Counted from the first letter of the stretch, positions 28,184 to 38,027 are shown. The stretch is 64,000 bases of DNA from Streptococcus merionis DSM 19192 (GCF_000380085.1 NZ_KB904557.1:1-64000), one strand, 5' to 3'. The notes: generated by a model not told the origin, from the letters alone. Made by a program: numbers and translations.

Positions 28184-28624
28184 TACTCTCAAAGAAAATC
28201 AAAAGTAGACAAGGCCACTCCTCAGTCAAATCTACTCTCGTTAGATTTGACACGCTAGCATCAATGAAGCTAGCTAGAGGACTGACTCAAGGCTGGGTAA
28301 AAAGTCCAATCTCACCTCTCATCGTTTGCGTAAACACCTTATCGCAGTGGTTGGGAGTAAGACTTGTTTAGTCTTACCCCTGCACAAGTCATTAGGCGCT
28401 TTAGCACCAATGAGCCACTGCTGATTAGAGTTTACTGTTGGAAAGGGCACGACGAAGGTTCGTTTCGGTTTGAACCAGTGTTGTCACCGTAACTGTGCGG
28501 AGGTGGGAAAACGAACTCTTTTTGATTGTTCAAGATCTTGCCCACTCCCATCAAAACCGTCGCAGATAGAACTGAAATCCAGCAAGACGAATTGACAATG
28601 TATCCTTTTGATTTTCAATGAGTA
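28184..28624. repeat. composite repeat: family A ends around a family B unit
   Basis: The outer ends TACTCTCAAAGAAAATCAAAA (28184) and TTTTGATTTTCAATGAGTA (28606-28624) are family A termini. The inside (about 28310-28560) is a family B unit with CTCATCGTTTGCGTAAACA, GCAGTGGTTGGGAGTAAGAC and GGTGGGAAAACGAACTCTTT. It lies inside the aco operon between acoB and acoC, filling a 580-base gap with no gene. Confidence 0.8.
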
Positions 28625-28679
28625 TGAACAAAGCGCTACTGGCCACGTGCTAGACCTGACCAGTAGAACCGTTTAGCTG

Positions 28680-29675
28680 TTAACCCTTGTTAACTGTCTT
28701 TTTAACTGCTGCCTTGATTTTTTCAACATTAGGCAAGATTGCATTTTCAAGAATAGCTGCATAAGGTACTGGCACATCTTCACTGGCTACACGAACGATA
28801 GGAGCATCAAGATAGTCAAAAGCTTCACTCTCTGCAATCATAGCTGCGATTTCACCGATGTAGCCTCCAGTCTTGTAGGCATCATTAACAAGCACTAAAC
28901 GGCCAGTTTTCTTAACAGAACTGATGATCATTTCTTTGTCTAAAGGTACAAGCGTGCGTGGGTCAACTACTTCTACGCTGATTCCTTCTTCTGCAAGCTC
29001 ATCAGCTGCTTGGATGGTACGCTCAAGCATGCGGCCGTAAGAAACGATTGTCACATCTGTACCTTCGCGTTTGATGTCACCTTTCCCAAGTGGGATATAG
29101 AAGTCTGGATCAAGGGTGACTTCTTCTTTTTTACCGTATTGCGCTTTTGGCTCGATGAAAAGAACAATGTTGTTGTCTTGGATAGATGACTTCAAAAGCC
29201 CTTTGGCTTCGTTGGCATTACCTGGTGCGACAACCTTAATACCAGGAATATGTGTCAACCAAGCTTCAAGCGCTTGTGAGTGTTGAGCAGCAGAGCCGAT
29301 ACCAGAACCAGAAGCCACACGGAAGGTCACAGGTGTCTTGATGCCGCCACCAAACATATAGTTATTTTTCGCACCGTTATTGACAATAGCATCCATAGCG
29401 ATCGTGATGAAGTCCATGAAGGTCAAGTCAACAATTGGACGAAGACCTGTAATGGCTGCACCGACAGCCGCACCAGCAATCGCCGCTTCAGAAATCGGTG
29501 TGTCTTTAACGCGTTTTTCGCCAAATTCAGCAAGCATCCCTACAGAAGTCCCGAAGTCACCTCCGTAAATCCCTACGTCTTCACCCATCAAGAAGATTTT
29601 GTCATCTTTACGCATCTCTTCTGACATGGCCAAATTAATCGCTTCACGTAAGGCCATTACTTTTGTTTCAGTCAT
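28680..29675 (-). CDS. acoB: E1 beta subunit of the acetoin/pyruvate dehydrogenase complex
   Basis: 331 residues, full length for a transketolase-like E1 beta chain. MGEDVGIYGGDFGTSVGM, DTPISEAAIAGAAVGAA and LEAWLTHIPGIKVVAPGN are family segments around the thiamine site, and the C-terminal domain follows (DPRTLVPLDKEMI). It pairs with AcoA. By sequence alone acetoin and pyruvate dehydrogenase subunits are hard to tell apart, so the substrate is left open. Confidence 0.9.
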   Translation of the reverse strand: MTETKVMALREAINLAMSEEMRKDDKIFLMGEDVGIYGGDFGTSVGMLAEFGEKRVKDTPISEAAIAGAAVGAAITGLRPIVDLTFMDFITIAMDAIVNNGAKNNYMFGGGIKTPVTFRVASGSGIGSAAQHSQALEAWLTHIPGIKVVAPGNANEAKGLLKSSIQDNNIVLFIEPKAQYGKKEEVTLDPDFYIPLGKGDIKREGTDVTIVSYGRMLERTIQAADELAEEGISVEVVDPRTLVPLDKEMIISSVKKTGRLVLVNDAYKTGGYIGEIAAMIAESEAFDYLDAPIVRVASEDVPVPYAAILENAILPNVEKIKAAVKKTVNKG

Positions 29676-29789
29676 TTATCTATTTTCTCCTCAAAGATTT
29701 TAAAGTGTATTATTAGTCCTAACAAGATGTTAGGTAGAATTTTATTTTTGATGTTTTCTAAGATAGTGCGGACACAGCAAGCTTTAATG

Positions 29790-30075
29790 GAATTCGAACT
29801 AAAATCCTGTGATGTTTTAAGGCCGTAGGCATCTGAACTTTCTACGGCTTCACCTATGAAAGTTCTAGTTGCTCTGACCGGGGTGTATCAACGAAATCAG
29901 AGATTTCTAACTTACCGCCATTTTTCTTCGCTTTTCTTAACGGGCTTTGTATCCTTTAGTTGAACACGAGATTAATTTCTTAGGAAAAATGGTAAACCTC
30001 CTTGTGGCTATGGCCACTGTGTCAGTTTTCAATTTTTCTACAGAAATTTCGGCAAGCCGACCATCTCTTTGTATC
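29790..30075 (-). repeat. family C repeat array, two units
   Basis: On the minus strand GATACAAAG begins at 30075, immediately after the acoA TAG stop (30076-30078), and again at 29953. The second unit (GATACAAAGCCCGTTAAGAA...TGGCGGTAAGTTAG) closely matches the first unit at 2947. The array ends TTTTAGTTCGAATTC near 29790. It fills the acoA-acoB gap; 29676-29789 shows nothing else. Confidence 0.85.
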
Positions 30076-31044
30076 CTAGTCTACCCAAACGTCTTCAAAG
30101 GCTACAGATAAGTCTGGATCTGGGCTGCTTTGTGCAAATTCTACAGCATCTTGAACTTCTTGTTTCACTTGAGCTACGATGGCATCTAGCTCTTCGTCAG
30201 TTGCGATTTTATTTTCTGTCAAATAAGTACGATACTTCTTGATTGGGTCTTTTTTCTTCCACTCGTCAACTTCTTCCTTAGTACGGTAAACTCCCGCATC
30301 AGCCGTTGAGTGTCCGAACCAACGATAAGATTGTACTTCAATGATAGCTGGCCCATTTCCTCCACGAACATACTCAATGATTTCTTGCATTTTTTCATAA
30401 ACAGCAAGAACATCGTTGCCATCTTCAACATAGTGGCCTGGGATGCCATAGGCTTCCGCACGTGTGTAGAGGTGAGGAGTATTTGTCGCTTTGGCAATGT
30501 CCATTGAAATTCCGTAACGGTTATTGGTGATGAAGAAAATGACTGGTAATTTCCAAGTCGCAGCCATGTTCACCGACTCATGGAAAGAGCCTTCGTTGGT
30601 CGCACCGTCTCCTGAGAAAGCAATAACAACATTATCAGTTCCTGTATACTGTTGTGTAAGGGCAGCACCTGTGGCAAGGGCAAATCCTCCCCCAACGATA
30701 CCATTAGTGCCATAGTTCCCTTTTTCAATGTCAGCCAAGTGCATTGAACCACCACGACCTTTAGAAACACCTGTTGCCTTACCAGCAAGCTCAGCCATCA
30801 TCTTGTTAAGATCCATGTCTTTGGCAATACAGTGACCATGACCTCGGTGTGTTGAAAAGATAATGTCATCATATGTGAGACCTGCCATAGCACCAACAGC
30901 AGCAGCCTCCTCACCTACTGAGAAGTGTGTCATCCCTTGCACAAAATTACGACGCACCAATTTGTTGAGGGTCATGTCAACATCGCGAATGCGTTGCATT
31001 TTCAGAAACATGTCCAAGTGTTTTTCTTTAGAAATAGTTGTCAT
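30076..31044 (-). CDS. acoA: E1 alpha subunit of the acetoin/pyruvate dehydrogenase complex
   Basis: 322 residues from ATG 31042-31044, preceded by TTGGAGG; four upstream codons in frame are not needed. The thiamine diphosphate motif GDGATNEGSFHES...ITNN is complete, and RGHGHCIAKDMDL and GRGGSMHLADIEKGNYG are E1 alpha signatures, with the phosphorylation-loop-like YRWFGHSTADAG. It decarboxylates the oxo-substrate and acylates E2 lipoate. First gene of the operon. Confidence 0.92.
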   Translation of the reverse strand: MTTISKEKHLDMFLKMQRIRDVDMTLNKLVRRNFVQGMTHFSVGEEAAAVGAMAGLTYDDIIFSTHRGHGHCIAKDMDLNKMMAELAGKATGVSKGRGGSMHLADIEKGNYGTNGIVGGGFALATGAALTQQYTGTDNVVIAFSGDGATNEGSFHESVNMAATWKLPVIFFITNNRYGISMDIAKATNTPHLYTRAEAYGIPGHYVEDGNDVLAVYEKMQEIIEYVRGGNGPAIIEVQSYRWFGHSTADAGVYRTKEEVDEWKKKDPIKKYRTYLTENKIATDEELDAIVAQVKQEVQDAVEFAQSSPDPDLSVAFEDVWVD

Positions 31045-31077
31045 TTTTTCCTCCAAGGATATTTCTTATACACTTTC

Positions 31078-31106
31078 ATTCTATTGCATTTTTTCACAAA
31101 CTTCAA
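31078..31106 (-). promoter_or_regulatory. promoter of the aco operon
   Basis: On the minus strand TTGAAG (31101-31106), 17 bases, TAGAAT (31078-31083), about 35 bases before acoA. Just upstream, GGAAAACGGTTCAA is a weak cre-like sequence. Confidence 0.6.
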
Positions 31107-31283
31107 GTATTTGAACCGTTTTCCCAAAATCCTCCCATCAATCACCAAAATACTCTATTTACAAGGAGTTTCATAGCTTCTATTTGTGATTTTTATCACT
31201 TTTATTTTGTTCTTTTATTGTTTTTTGAATACTTTTTTCACAAAGTTTTAGCTGCCGTTTTTAAATGATTATTTCCTATTTTT

Positions 31284-31292
31284 TGATATAAT
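31284..31292 (+). promoter_or_regulatory. extended -10 promoter of the TRIC gene
   Basis: TGA-TATAAT (31284-31292), giving a leader of about 135 bases before the GTG start at 31436. Confidence 0.6.
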
Positions 31293-31310
31293 AAACCTAT
31301 CTTAATCCAA

Positions 31311-31401
31311 AAGAGTGTTTTATAAATTTCAGCGGAAAAGCTGGCGGAGATAATGGTCAATCACATCTCCATTTTTTACTCAATTTCTCTAGCACACTCT
31401 T
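31311..31401 (+). ncRNA. structured 5' leader with possible attenuator, unassigned
   Basis: AAGAGTGT (31311-31318) can pair with ACACTCTT (31394-31401), enclosing two hairpins: CAGC/GCTG (31330-31343, GGAAAA loop) and GGAGAT/ATCTCC (31346-31370), the second followed by ATTTTTT (31371-31377), as in an intrinsic terminator. I do not recognise it as a known riboswitch class. It could be a ligand-responsive attenuator of the channel gene. Confidence 0.5.
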
Positions 31402-31435
31402 ATTCTCTAATACTCCATATCAGTGAGGTTTTCCT

Positions 31436-32092
31436 GTGAATTTTGAACTTTTCTTAACCCTTTGTAATTATCTGGGTACCATCGCTTTTGCTGTCTCTGG
31501 TACAGCCAAGGGTTTCAAACACAAGCTGGATCTCTTTGGCTTTACCTTGCTAGCCATGATTACAGCTTGTGGGGGCGGTATGATTCGAGATATGATGTTA
31601 TCCGAAATACCTGCTGCTCTTGTTGATCCAACACCGATCTATCTCTCTATCCTTGTTTCTTTGCTCATGTACGCCTTTGTCATTCGTCAAAAGATTGATC
31701 AACCTCGTACACAAAAACTCTATCGTTTGTTGACTGTGACGAATTTGACCTTCGATGCGATTGGACTGGTCATTTTTGCTCTCATTGGCGCTAGTAAAGG
31801 TGTTGAGCTGGCAATGAATCCTATGGCTTCTGGGCTGTTAGCTACGCTGACTGGTGTTGGGGGCGGTATTATCCGTGATCTGCTCGTCAACGAAGTCCCA
31901 ATTGTCCTCAAGGCAGATGTCTATGCTGTTTTAGCTTTTGGGGCTGGCCTTTGCTACCATCTGCTAGTTGTTAATTTGAATTTGCCTGCGATTCCAGTTT
32001 ATCTGGTACTCTTCATCTTTTGCCTGGTTATCCGCCTTCTTATCATTCGCTATAAGATTAATCTTCCTAGCTTTAATCCTAAACCTCACTAA
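31436..32092 (+). CDS. TRIC-type cation channel protein (UPF0126/YadS family)
   Basis: 218 residues, seven hydrophobic segments, starting at GTG with GAGG seven bases upstream. Two inverted-topology repeats each carry a Gly-rich turn and Arg-Asp: GGGMIRDMML (about 45-54) and GGGIIRDLLV (about 142-151), the family hallmark. Prokaryotic TRIC proteins conduct potassium and other cations; in some bacteria the family is tied to glycine-responsive control. Monocistronic here. Confidence 0.88.
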   Translation: MNFELFLTLCNYLGTIAFAVSGTAKGFKHKLDLFGFTLLAMITACGGGMIRDMMLSEIPAALVDPTPIYLSILVSLLMYAFVIRQKIDQPRTQKLYRLLTVTNLTFDAIGLVIFALIGASKGVELAMNPMASGLLATLTGVGGGIIRDLLVNEVPIVLKADVYAVLAFGAGLCYHLLVVNLNLPAIPVYLVLFIFCLVIRLLIIRYKINLPSFNPKPH

Positions 32093-32097
32093 AAAAC

Positions 32098-32221
32098 TAT
32101 ATTCACAGCTCAATACTTTCATTCAAGGTTATTTTGTTCATTACTCATCGCTTGTTTTTTTCAAACCACTTTGATGATCGAAAAACGCTCTCCTGAATTA
32201 AACGTTTTACTTGTAAACACA
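32098..32221 (-). repeat. family D repeat
   Basis: On the minus strand it reads TTTACAAGTAAAACGTTTAA...GTATTGAGCTGTGAATATA, homologous to 43069-43195. Non-coding, directly after the TRIC stop. Confidence 0.7.
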
Positions 32222-32241
32222 GCTACTCTTGACTACAAAAC

Positions 32242-32275
32242 AAATCCCCTGAGATTGACTTCTCAAGGGATTTTT
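32242..32275. terminator. bidirectional terminator between the TRIC gene and metI
   Basis: AAATCCCCTGAGA (32242-32254) pairs with TCTCAAGGGATTT (32261-32273), with T/A runs on both sides. Confidence 0.85.
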
Positions 32276-32279
32276 GGTA

Positions 32280-32972
32280 TTAACGATGACTGATTTTTCG
32301 TGTCAAGTGATCTCCAACGAGCTGTACACTGAAAATAAGGATTAGAATCAGGATTGTCGCGACAATGGTCACATCCTGTCGACCGAGGTTATAGCCATAG
32401 GACACGGCAACTGTTCCTAGGCCACCAGCCCCGATGGCTCCGGCCATGGCTGTTTCTCCGACTAATGAAATCAAGGTCACTGTTGACACACGGATCAGAT
32501 CTGGTAGACCTTCACGGAGATAGACCAGAATAATGTCCCAAAGATTGGCACCACTGGCCTGAGCAGCCTCAATCACACCACCGTCCAACTCAGCAAGCAC
32601 CACTTGCACCTGTCTAGCATAGAAAGGGAAGACAGCCAAAGACAGCGGAACAATCGCCGCTGTAGCCCCCAGACGAGTTCCTACGATAACCCGCGTTACA
32701 GGAGAAATCAAAGCCAAGAGGATAATAAAAGGAATAGCCCGAAAGACAGAGACAACTTTATCCAAGATTTGATAGGCTAAGTTATTTGAAATCACACCAC
32801 GAGGCCCCGTGAGGACAAGGAAGAGACCTCCTAGCAGCCCCATAAAACCACCGATGATAAAAGAATAGAAGGTCATATACAGGGTCGCATAAATAGCCGT
32901 TCCCCAGCCTGCTTGGCCTTCCCAGCCCATCTTGACAACATTGGGCAGATTTACTTGTAACCATTCCATCAT
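32280..32972 (-). CDS. metI: methionine ABC transporter permease MetI
   Basis: 230 residues, five membrane segments. The ATPase-contact EAA loop is [23 protein letters not shown] (cited by its first residues, about 135-157). Typical MetI length and order. Its start overlaps the end of metN by 4 bases. It imports methionine with MetN and MetQ. Confidence 0.92.
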   Translation of the reverse strand: MMEWLQVNLPNVVKMGWEGQAGWGTAIYATLYMTFYSFIIGGFMGLLGGLFLVLTGPRGVISNNLAYQILDKVVSVFRAIPFIILLALISPVTRVIVGTRLGATAAIVPLSLAVFPFYARQVQVVLAELDGGVIEAAQASGANLWDIILVYLREGLPDLIRVSTVTLISLVGETAMAGAIGAGGLGTVAVSYGYNLGRQDVTIVATILILILIFSVQLVGDHLTRKISHR

Positions 32973-34036
32973 AGGCTATCACCTTCTTTCAATACATCTA
33001 CGCTGACACCAGCTACTTGCAATGCCTGTGTCGCCTGATGAACACCTTCATCTGTTCCTGATAGAATCACAATCATCTCACCGACAGGCGTGTCGTCCAA
33101 AATCTCAATATTGGCAAAAAGAATATTAGCCTTGACATTAAAACGTTCATGAATAGCATTGAGCATTGGTTCATCCGTGACTGTTCCAGCATATTTGAGC
33201 AAAACAAGTCGGCTACCTTGTGGCAAGTATTCCACCACATCTTGCTTGACCATCTTGCCCAGAGCTTCTTCAATCCCTGTCGCTGTTTTGATAAAGTCTT
33301 GGGTCAAGGTTTCCTTAGGATGGGAAAAAATATCCAGAACTGAGCCTTCCTCAATCAGGCGACCATTTTGCATAACGGCGACACGATTGGCAATGTCTTT
33401 AACAATCTGCATCTCATGAGTAATCAGTACGATGGTCAACCCCAGCTTTTCGTTCAATTCTTTGAGCAAGGCCAAAATTTGCTTGGTTGTCTTAGGATCA
33501 AGTGCTGAAGTTGACTCGTCCGAGATTAGGATTTTAGGGTCATTGGCCAGCGCACGCGCAATGGCCACCCGCTGCTTTTGCCCACCTGACAACTGAGCAG
33601 GGTAATTTTCTGCGCGATCGGACAAGCCAACCAAGTCAAGCAAATTAGCCACTTTGGCTGCTTTTTCTTCCTTAGAAAGTCCAGAATGCTTGAGGGCAAA
33701 GGCCACATTCTGAGCAACGGTTGACTGAGCCATGAGATTGAAATGCTGAAAAATCATCCCAATCTCACGACGCTTAGCTCTCAAGTCTTTGCTGGATAAA
33801 ACCTCTTTCTGATCGTAGATCACATCACCATCAATCGTAATTTTCCCTGCTGAAGGCACTTGCAGGAGATTGATGACACGCACCAAAGTTGATTTTCCGG
33901 CTCCTGAATAGCCGACAATTCCATAAATATCTCCTTGATTAATGTGAATGGTTACATCTTGAACTGCCTGAACCTGATGCTTTTTTTGCTCAAAGGTCAC
34001 ATCAATCTGGTCTAATTGAATAATCGTTTTACTCAT
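32969..34036 (-). CDS. metN: methionine ABC transporter ATPase MetN
   Basis: 355 residues. Walker [11 protein letters not shown]-loop IFQHFN, signature [14 protein letters not shown], Walker [14 protein letters not shown] (Ser in place of the usual Pro after the catalytic Glu, as in other MetN proteins), H-loop ITHEM. The C-terminal ~90 residues are the NIL/ACT domain that binds methionine and shuts transport down when the cell is replete. Overlaps the M20 peptidase gene by 8 bases. Confidence 0.94.
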   Translation of the reverse strand: MSKTIIQLDQIDVTFEQKKHQVQAVQDVTIHINQGDIYGIVGYSGAGKSTLVRVINLLQVPSAGKITIDGDVIYDQKEVLSSKDLRAKRREIGMIFQHFNLMAQSTVAQNVAFALKHSGLSKEEKAAKVANLLDLVGLSDRAENYPAQLSGGQKQRVAIARALANDPKILISDESTSALDPKTTKQILALLKELNEKLGLTIVLITHEMQIVKDIANRVAVMQNGRLIEEGSVLDIFSHPKETLTQDFIKTATGIEEALGKMVKQDVVEYLPQGSRLVLLKYAGTVTDEPMLNAIHERFNVKANILFANIEILDDTPVGEMIVILSGTDEGVHQATQALQVAGVSVDVLKEGDSL

Positions 34037-35399
34037 AACTCTTAATGAAACTTTCTACTAATTCGATATGGCTGTAATAGTCTACGAGACGAATGTTTTC
34101 ATCGCCACCATGATCCCGACTTTTTTCATGTCCCAAACCAAAACCAGCAATCGGCACACCGAGACTGTGAAATACTGTATGCATAGGCCCTGTACCCGGT
34201 GACGTTGGCAAGACTGCCACTTCTCGACCTTCATAACTTTCTGCAACAGCAATCAGATTCAAAATAGCTGGTGATGACATATCGCTACGATAACTCATCT
34301 CCCCCAGGGTCTTGGTAATAATGGCTTTTTCAAATCCCTGCTCAATCAAATGCCGTCTGATGGCATCTAAAACACCATCTGGCGTCAATCCCGGCACCAA
34401 ACGAACCTCCATCTTAGCTGACGCCTTAGATGGCAAAATTGTCTTAACACCTTGATCTTGATAACCAGACTGAATCCCCTCAATATTGATTGACGGCTCA
34501 AAGAAAAGATTTCTTAAAAAGCTGGCTCGGTCCGCTTTCAAAAGAGGCAAACTTAGATCATAAGCTGCTTGGACACCCTCTGGGCTACGCTGGGCAAATG
34601 TTTCTACCAAATCAAGTTCACGCTGGCTAGGCTGGATGACCTGCTCTGCTATTCCCTTGACCAAAATCTGGCCATCACGGCCACGGAGACTGCTCAAGGC
34701 CTGAAGCAAGTACCAAGGGGCCGAATCAATCACCCCGCCAAAGGAAGAATGACTATCAACCTCAGCCGAGTCCACCGTCACATCAAAAGTAACAATGCCC
34801 TTATTTCCACCAGAAATCTCCAGCTGGCCTTGGCTATTACGAATACCTTGTTCCCAGATAAGCAAATCTGCTCCAGCAAGCTCCTTTTGGTATTTTTGCA
34901 AATACTTATCCAAATCAACTGAAGCCGATTCCTCAGCACCTTCCATGATAAAGATGATGTTAACAGGGAGCTGTTCATGTCGCTTCAAATAGCGAACCAC
35001 AGCTGACAGTCGCGCTGTGATATGCCCCTTATCATCATCGACACCACGACCGTAAGCATAGCCATCTCGAACGGTAAGCGTAAAAGGATCATCCGTCCAT
35101 GGCTGATCGCTATCTGCTGGCACAGTGTCGTAGTGATTGTAGAAAATCAGGGTTTTAGCATTAGGGATAGGAGAAGTAAATTTGGCCATGACAAAGGGAG
35201 CTGCATAGCTGTCATCTAAGGTGACTGTAGCCCCTGCTTCTTCAAACAGTCTCTTAAGGTCACTCGCTACCTCCAAAAGCCCAATCTGTTGAACAAAAAT
35301 GGATTTCTTAGCGACTAAGGCTTTCAACTGATCAAAATAATGCTGAACGATCTGATCAGCCTCAAAGGCTGCTAACAATTCTTGGTCATGTCCTGTCAT
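34029..35399 (-). CDS. M20-family dipeptidase in the methionine operon
   Basis: 456 residues. Metal-site motifs: [12 protein letters not shown] (zinc His and Asp), [11 protein letters not shown] (bridging Asp), [11 protein letters not shown] (catalytic and metal Glu) and a late HGGDENI-type His. The lid domain lies about 200-330. In streptococci an M20 peptidase between metQ and metN is conserved; it probably releases methionine or handles its peptide or N-acyl forms in the cytoplasm, but the substrate is unproven. Confidence 0.88.
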   Translation of the reverse strand: MTGHDQELLAAFEADQIVQHYFDQLKALVAKKSIFVQQIGLLEVASDLKRLFEEAGATVTLDDSYAAPFVMAKFTSPIPNAKTLIFYNHYDTVPADSDQPWTDDPFTLTVRDGYAYGRGVDDDKGHITARLSAVVRYLKRHEQLPVNIIFIMEGAEESASVDLDKYLQKYQKELAGADLLIWEQGIRNSQGQLEISGGNKGIVTFDVTVDSAEVDSHSSFGGVIDSAPWYLLQALSSLRGRDGQILVKGIAEQVIQPSQRELDLVETFAQRSPEGVQAAYDLSLPLLKADRASFLRNLFFEPSINIEGIQSGYQDQGVKTILPSKASAKMEVRLVPGLTPDGVLDAIRRHLIEQGFEKAIITKTLGEMSYRSDMSSPAILNLIAVAESYEGREVAVLPTSPGTGPMHTVFHSLGVPIAGFGLGHEKSRDHGGDENIRLVDYYSHIELVESFIKSYE

Positions 35400-35447
35400 T
35401 TCTTTCTCCCTTCAAGTAAAGTTTGGATTTCTCAAAATAAAACACGG

Positions 35448-35494
35448 AGAGAGTGAACTCCAACAGTCCAGCGGGCTGTTGGAACCCACTCTCT
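35448..35494 (-). terminator. intra-operon hairpin between metQ and the M20 gene
   Basis: AGAGAGTG...TCCAACAG (35448-35468) pairs with CTGTTGGA...CACTCTCT (35475-35494). The T-run on the minus strand is poor, so it probably lets part of transcription through and gives metQ more transcript than the downstream genes. Confidence 0.6.
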
Positions 35495-35513
35495 TTTCCG
35501 TTTCCCTAAGAAA

Positions 35514-36395
35514 TTACCAAACTGGTAAGTCAAGGCCATCTGATTCTTTTTCGATAGAAGTCTTCACAGAGTCTGTATAATAAGCATCCAAAATCGCTTG
35601 AATGGCAGCAGCCTTGTCAGAATTTTTCCAGTCCTTTGGTGCTGCAATAACATTGACCCATTGCTGCGAGTTTTCATCTTTTTTCTCTACGAAGAGGGCA
35701 TTTTTGTAATCAAGCTTAGCTGGTACAGCGTATGAGTTATTGACAATAGCGGCATCCACATCAATTAACGAGTTAGCTGTTTGGCTTGCATCCAATTCCG
35801 TAATGGTCAAGTTCTTTGGATTTGATTTAATATCAGCTACTGTGGCAAAGGTATCACCAGATACGCTAAGTTCTAGCAAACCAGCCGACTGCAACACATA
35901 GAGGGCGCGACTACCGTTTGTTGGATCGTTTGGAATGGCAATCGTTCCGTTTTCTGGAATATCATTCACAGAAGTGTACTTGTTCTTACCGTTTTCGGTA
36001 CCAGAATAAAGACGAATTGGGCTCAAGTAAGTGTCCAAAATGGCTACCAAATTGCCATTGTTCTCACTGTTCCAGTTGTTAAGAAAGCTGTGGTGTTGAA
36101 AAGCGTTGATGTCCACTTCCCCTTCAGCTACTGCTAGATTAGGCTGAGAATAATCTGTAAACTGTGTGTACTCGATATCGATTTTATGACCAGCTTTTTC
36201 CAGTTCATCTTCAATTTTATCCCAACGATCTTCATCAGCCTCTGTCATAGTCATGACACCGACCTTGATAAGCGTTTCAGCATCATCGCCAGAAGCTGCT
36301 GAACGGTTGGCATCAGATGATGGGGCGCATGCCACCAAAGTTACTGCTGAAGCAAGGGCTACACCTGCTAATGTCACTAATTTTTTCAAAGTCAT
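35514..36395 (-). CDS. metQ: methionine-binding lipoprotein MetQ (NlpA family)
   Basis: 293 residues. A lipoprotein signal (MTLKKLVTLAGVALASAVTL then lipobox VAC at about 21-23) is followed by a NlpA-type binding domain (IKVGVMTMTEADEDRW; EYTQFTDYSQPNLAVAEGEV; NAFQHHSFL; TIAIPNDPTNGSRAL). Anchored on the outer membrane face, it hands methionine to MetNI. First gene of its operon, with a MET-box upstream. Confidence 0.93.
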   Translation of the reverse strand: MTLKKLVTLAGVALASAVTLVACAPSSDANRSAASGDDAETLIKVGVMTMTEADEDRWDKIEDELEKAGHKIDIEYTQFTDYSQPNLAVAEGEVDINAFQHHSFLNNWNSENNGNLVAILDTYLSPIRLYSGTENGKNKYTSVNDIPENGTIAIPNDPTNGSRALYVLQSAGLLELSVSGDTFATVADIKSNPKNLTITELDASQTANSLIDVDAAIVNNSYAVPAKLDYKNALFVEKKDENSQQWVNVIAAPKDWKNSDKAAAIQAILDAYYTDSVKTSIEKESDGLDLPVW

Positions 36396-36512
36396 CGTAA
36401 TATCTCCTATTTATCTAATGATGATGTTCAGTATTTTGACCAATCAAAATACTACTCCACTAGTTTGCCATACTTTCATCGCTTTGACAAATACTTATTA
36501 AATAATATCAGC

Positions 36513-36529
36513 TATAGTTTTAGACTATA
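36513..36529. promoter_or_regulatory. MET-box (MtaR/MetR-type operator)
   Basis: TATAGTTTTAGACTATA is a 17-base palindrome with one asymmetric position, matching the TATAGTTtnAAACTATA consensus I remember for streptococcal MtaR/MetR sites. It lies about 120 bases upstream of metQ. Confidence 0.7.
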
Positions 36530-36703
36530 TCAAAAAAGAGGTGCTATCGTTTCTGAAGACCTCTCCCCTGCTAGTAATTTTAATAATGGCTTTTCTTTTA
36601 ATCCGTAGCATACGCCTCTCACTTTTGTATTAGTGGTAGCGTTTTCTACATTTTTATTATATAATATTATAGAAGAATAGTCAACTATTATCGGAGGTGT
36701 TTT

Positions 36704-36931
36704 ATGGATAAAAAATACATTGTCTACTGGACTAAGTTGCTTGTTGGGCTTGCTTTTTTAATCATTAGTGTGCTCCTCTTTCTGCATGTGCCTGAAATTG
36801 TTGCTACAGGAGCAAGCAACTATATGCAATTAGTCTTTTTTACCTTGCTAACCAATCCATACCCAACCTTTTTCTTGGTGATTAGTGTCTACTTGCTCGC
36901 TAGTAGTTATCTAGATTTGAAAAAGTTTTAG
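36704..36931 (+). CDS. small two-span membrane protein, unknown function
   Basis: 75 residues, with CGGAGGTG seven bases before the ATG and an AT-rich promoter region (TATAAT-like, 36655-36675). Two hydrophobic spans (about 10-28 and 42-65) are separated by a short outside loop with NPYPTF. A terminator follows at 36961. I do not recognise the family. The good ribosome-binding site and terminator support a real gene. Confidence 0.6.
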   Translation: MDKKYIVYWTKLLVGLAFLIISVLLFLHVPEIVATGASNYMQLVFFTLLTNPYPTFFLVISVYLLASSYLDLKKF

Positions 36932-36960
36932 TCCTAGTGTTATGTATTTAGAAACTGTAA

Positions 36961-36997
36961 AAACTCCCTAGCCACACGGCTAAGGAGTTTGATTTTT
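36961..36997. terminator. terminator between the small membrane protein and the binding-protein gene
   Basis: AAACTCCCTAGCC pairs with GGCTAAGGAGTTT (36961-36990) and TGATTTTTT follows on the plus strand. Confidence 0.8.
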
Positions 36998-37018
36998 TCA
37001 ACAGAATGAGTATGAAAT

Positions 37019-37867
37019 TTAATTCGGCACTACCAACTCATCTGCTGATGGGACATAATTTCCACCGAGGTATTTCTCAGAGAGTTTTGCCAAAGTTCCA
37101 TCTGCTTCAAGCTCTTTCAAGCGCGCATTCACTTGGTCACGCAATTCTTCTTGACCATCCGCAAAGATGATATAGATAAGCGGACGTTTGTCAGCCGGCA
37201 AGTCAATGACTTTCAAGTTATCAAGCCCTTGGTCATCGGCGATCGTTTGCGCAACGATACCTTCAAAGAGTTTATAATCGTGTTGCCCGTCGTTGAGACG
37301 GTTTAAAATCGCTTGGATAGAGTCTTTCGTGAAGTTGATCGTCGTTGGCTTATCTGGGTTTTCTTCGTTGTATTTTTCCAACTGAGTTGCCGTTGTGGTT
37401 CCTTGAACAACCTCTGTCGATTTTCCAGCAATGTCATCTAAACCTTTAATGTCACTATCTTTTGGAACGATCATCGACAAAGGGTTAGCTGCCGTTGGGA
37501 ACGAGTAGAGATACTTCTCTGCACGCTCATCTGTATAAGAGATATTGTTGACCGCCAATTGGTAACGGTCTGAATCAAGACCTGCAAAGACAGAAGACCA
37601 CTCTGTCACTTCGTATTCCAACTCGTACTGGTCAAGCCCTTCAAACACAGCCTTAACCACTTCAAACTCATAACCTGTCAACTGACCATCTTCATCTTCG
37701 TAGTTGAATGGTTTTGGTGACGCATTTGTTCCCAAGTAAATCTTTGTCTTTTTAGTAGAAGTTGCAGAGCTGTCAGCTGTTGAGCTCTTTGATGAGCCGC
37801 AGGCCACCAAGAAAGCTGTCGCTGCTAAGGTTACGCCTGTGAGGCCCAAGATTTTCTTTAGTTTCAT
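37019..37867 (-). CDS. amino-acid ABC transporter substrate-binding lipoprotein
   Basis: 282 residues. Lipoprotein signal MKLKKILGLTGVTLAATAFL with lipobox VACG, then a type 3 solute-binding fold (NASPKPFNYEDEDGQLTGYE; YQLAVNNISYTDERAEKY; GKSTEVVQGTTTATQLEKYN). It resembles cystine or polar amino acid receptors (TcyA-like). No permease or ATPase gene is adjacent, so it is an orphan receptor or serves a transporter encoded elsewhere. Confidence 0.85.
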   Translation of the reverse strand: MKLKKILGLTGVTLAATAFLVACGSSKSSTADSSATSTKKTKIYLGTNASPKPFNYEDEDGQLTGYEFEVVKAVFEGLDQYELEYEVTEWSSVFAGLDSDRYQLAVNNISYTDERAEKYLYSFPTAANPLSMIVPKDSDIKGLDDIAGKSTEVVQGTTTATQLEKYNEENPDKPTTINFTKDSIQAILNRLNDGQHDYKLFEGIVAQTIADDQGLDNLKVIDLPADKRPLIYIIFADGQEELRDQVNARLKELEADGTLAKLSEKYLGGNYVPSADELVVPN

Positions 37868-38027
37868 TGCTACAATTCTCCTTTACATTGCTGGGATTTG
37901 ATTGCCCAGACCTTTAAACACTATCTATCTTATCACAAGTCAATCCCTTTATGTTTTTTAGGAGATTATATAAATTTTATCACTGCGATAGGTTTTCTCT
38001 ATATCGTCCTAAAAGGACTAAAACGCG

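Noticed and set aside
31311..31401. Glycine riboswitch upstream of the TRIC gene
   Set aside because: The glycine aptamer core segments (such as CACCGAAG and CAGG..AAAGGAC) are absent.
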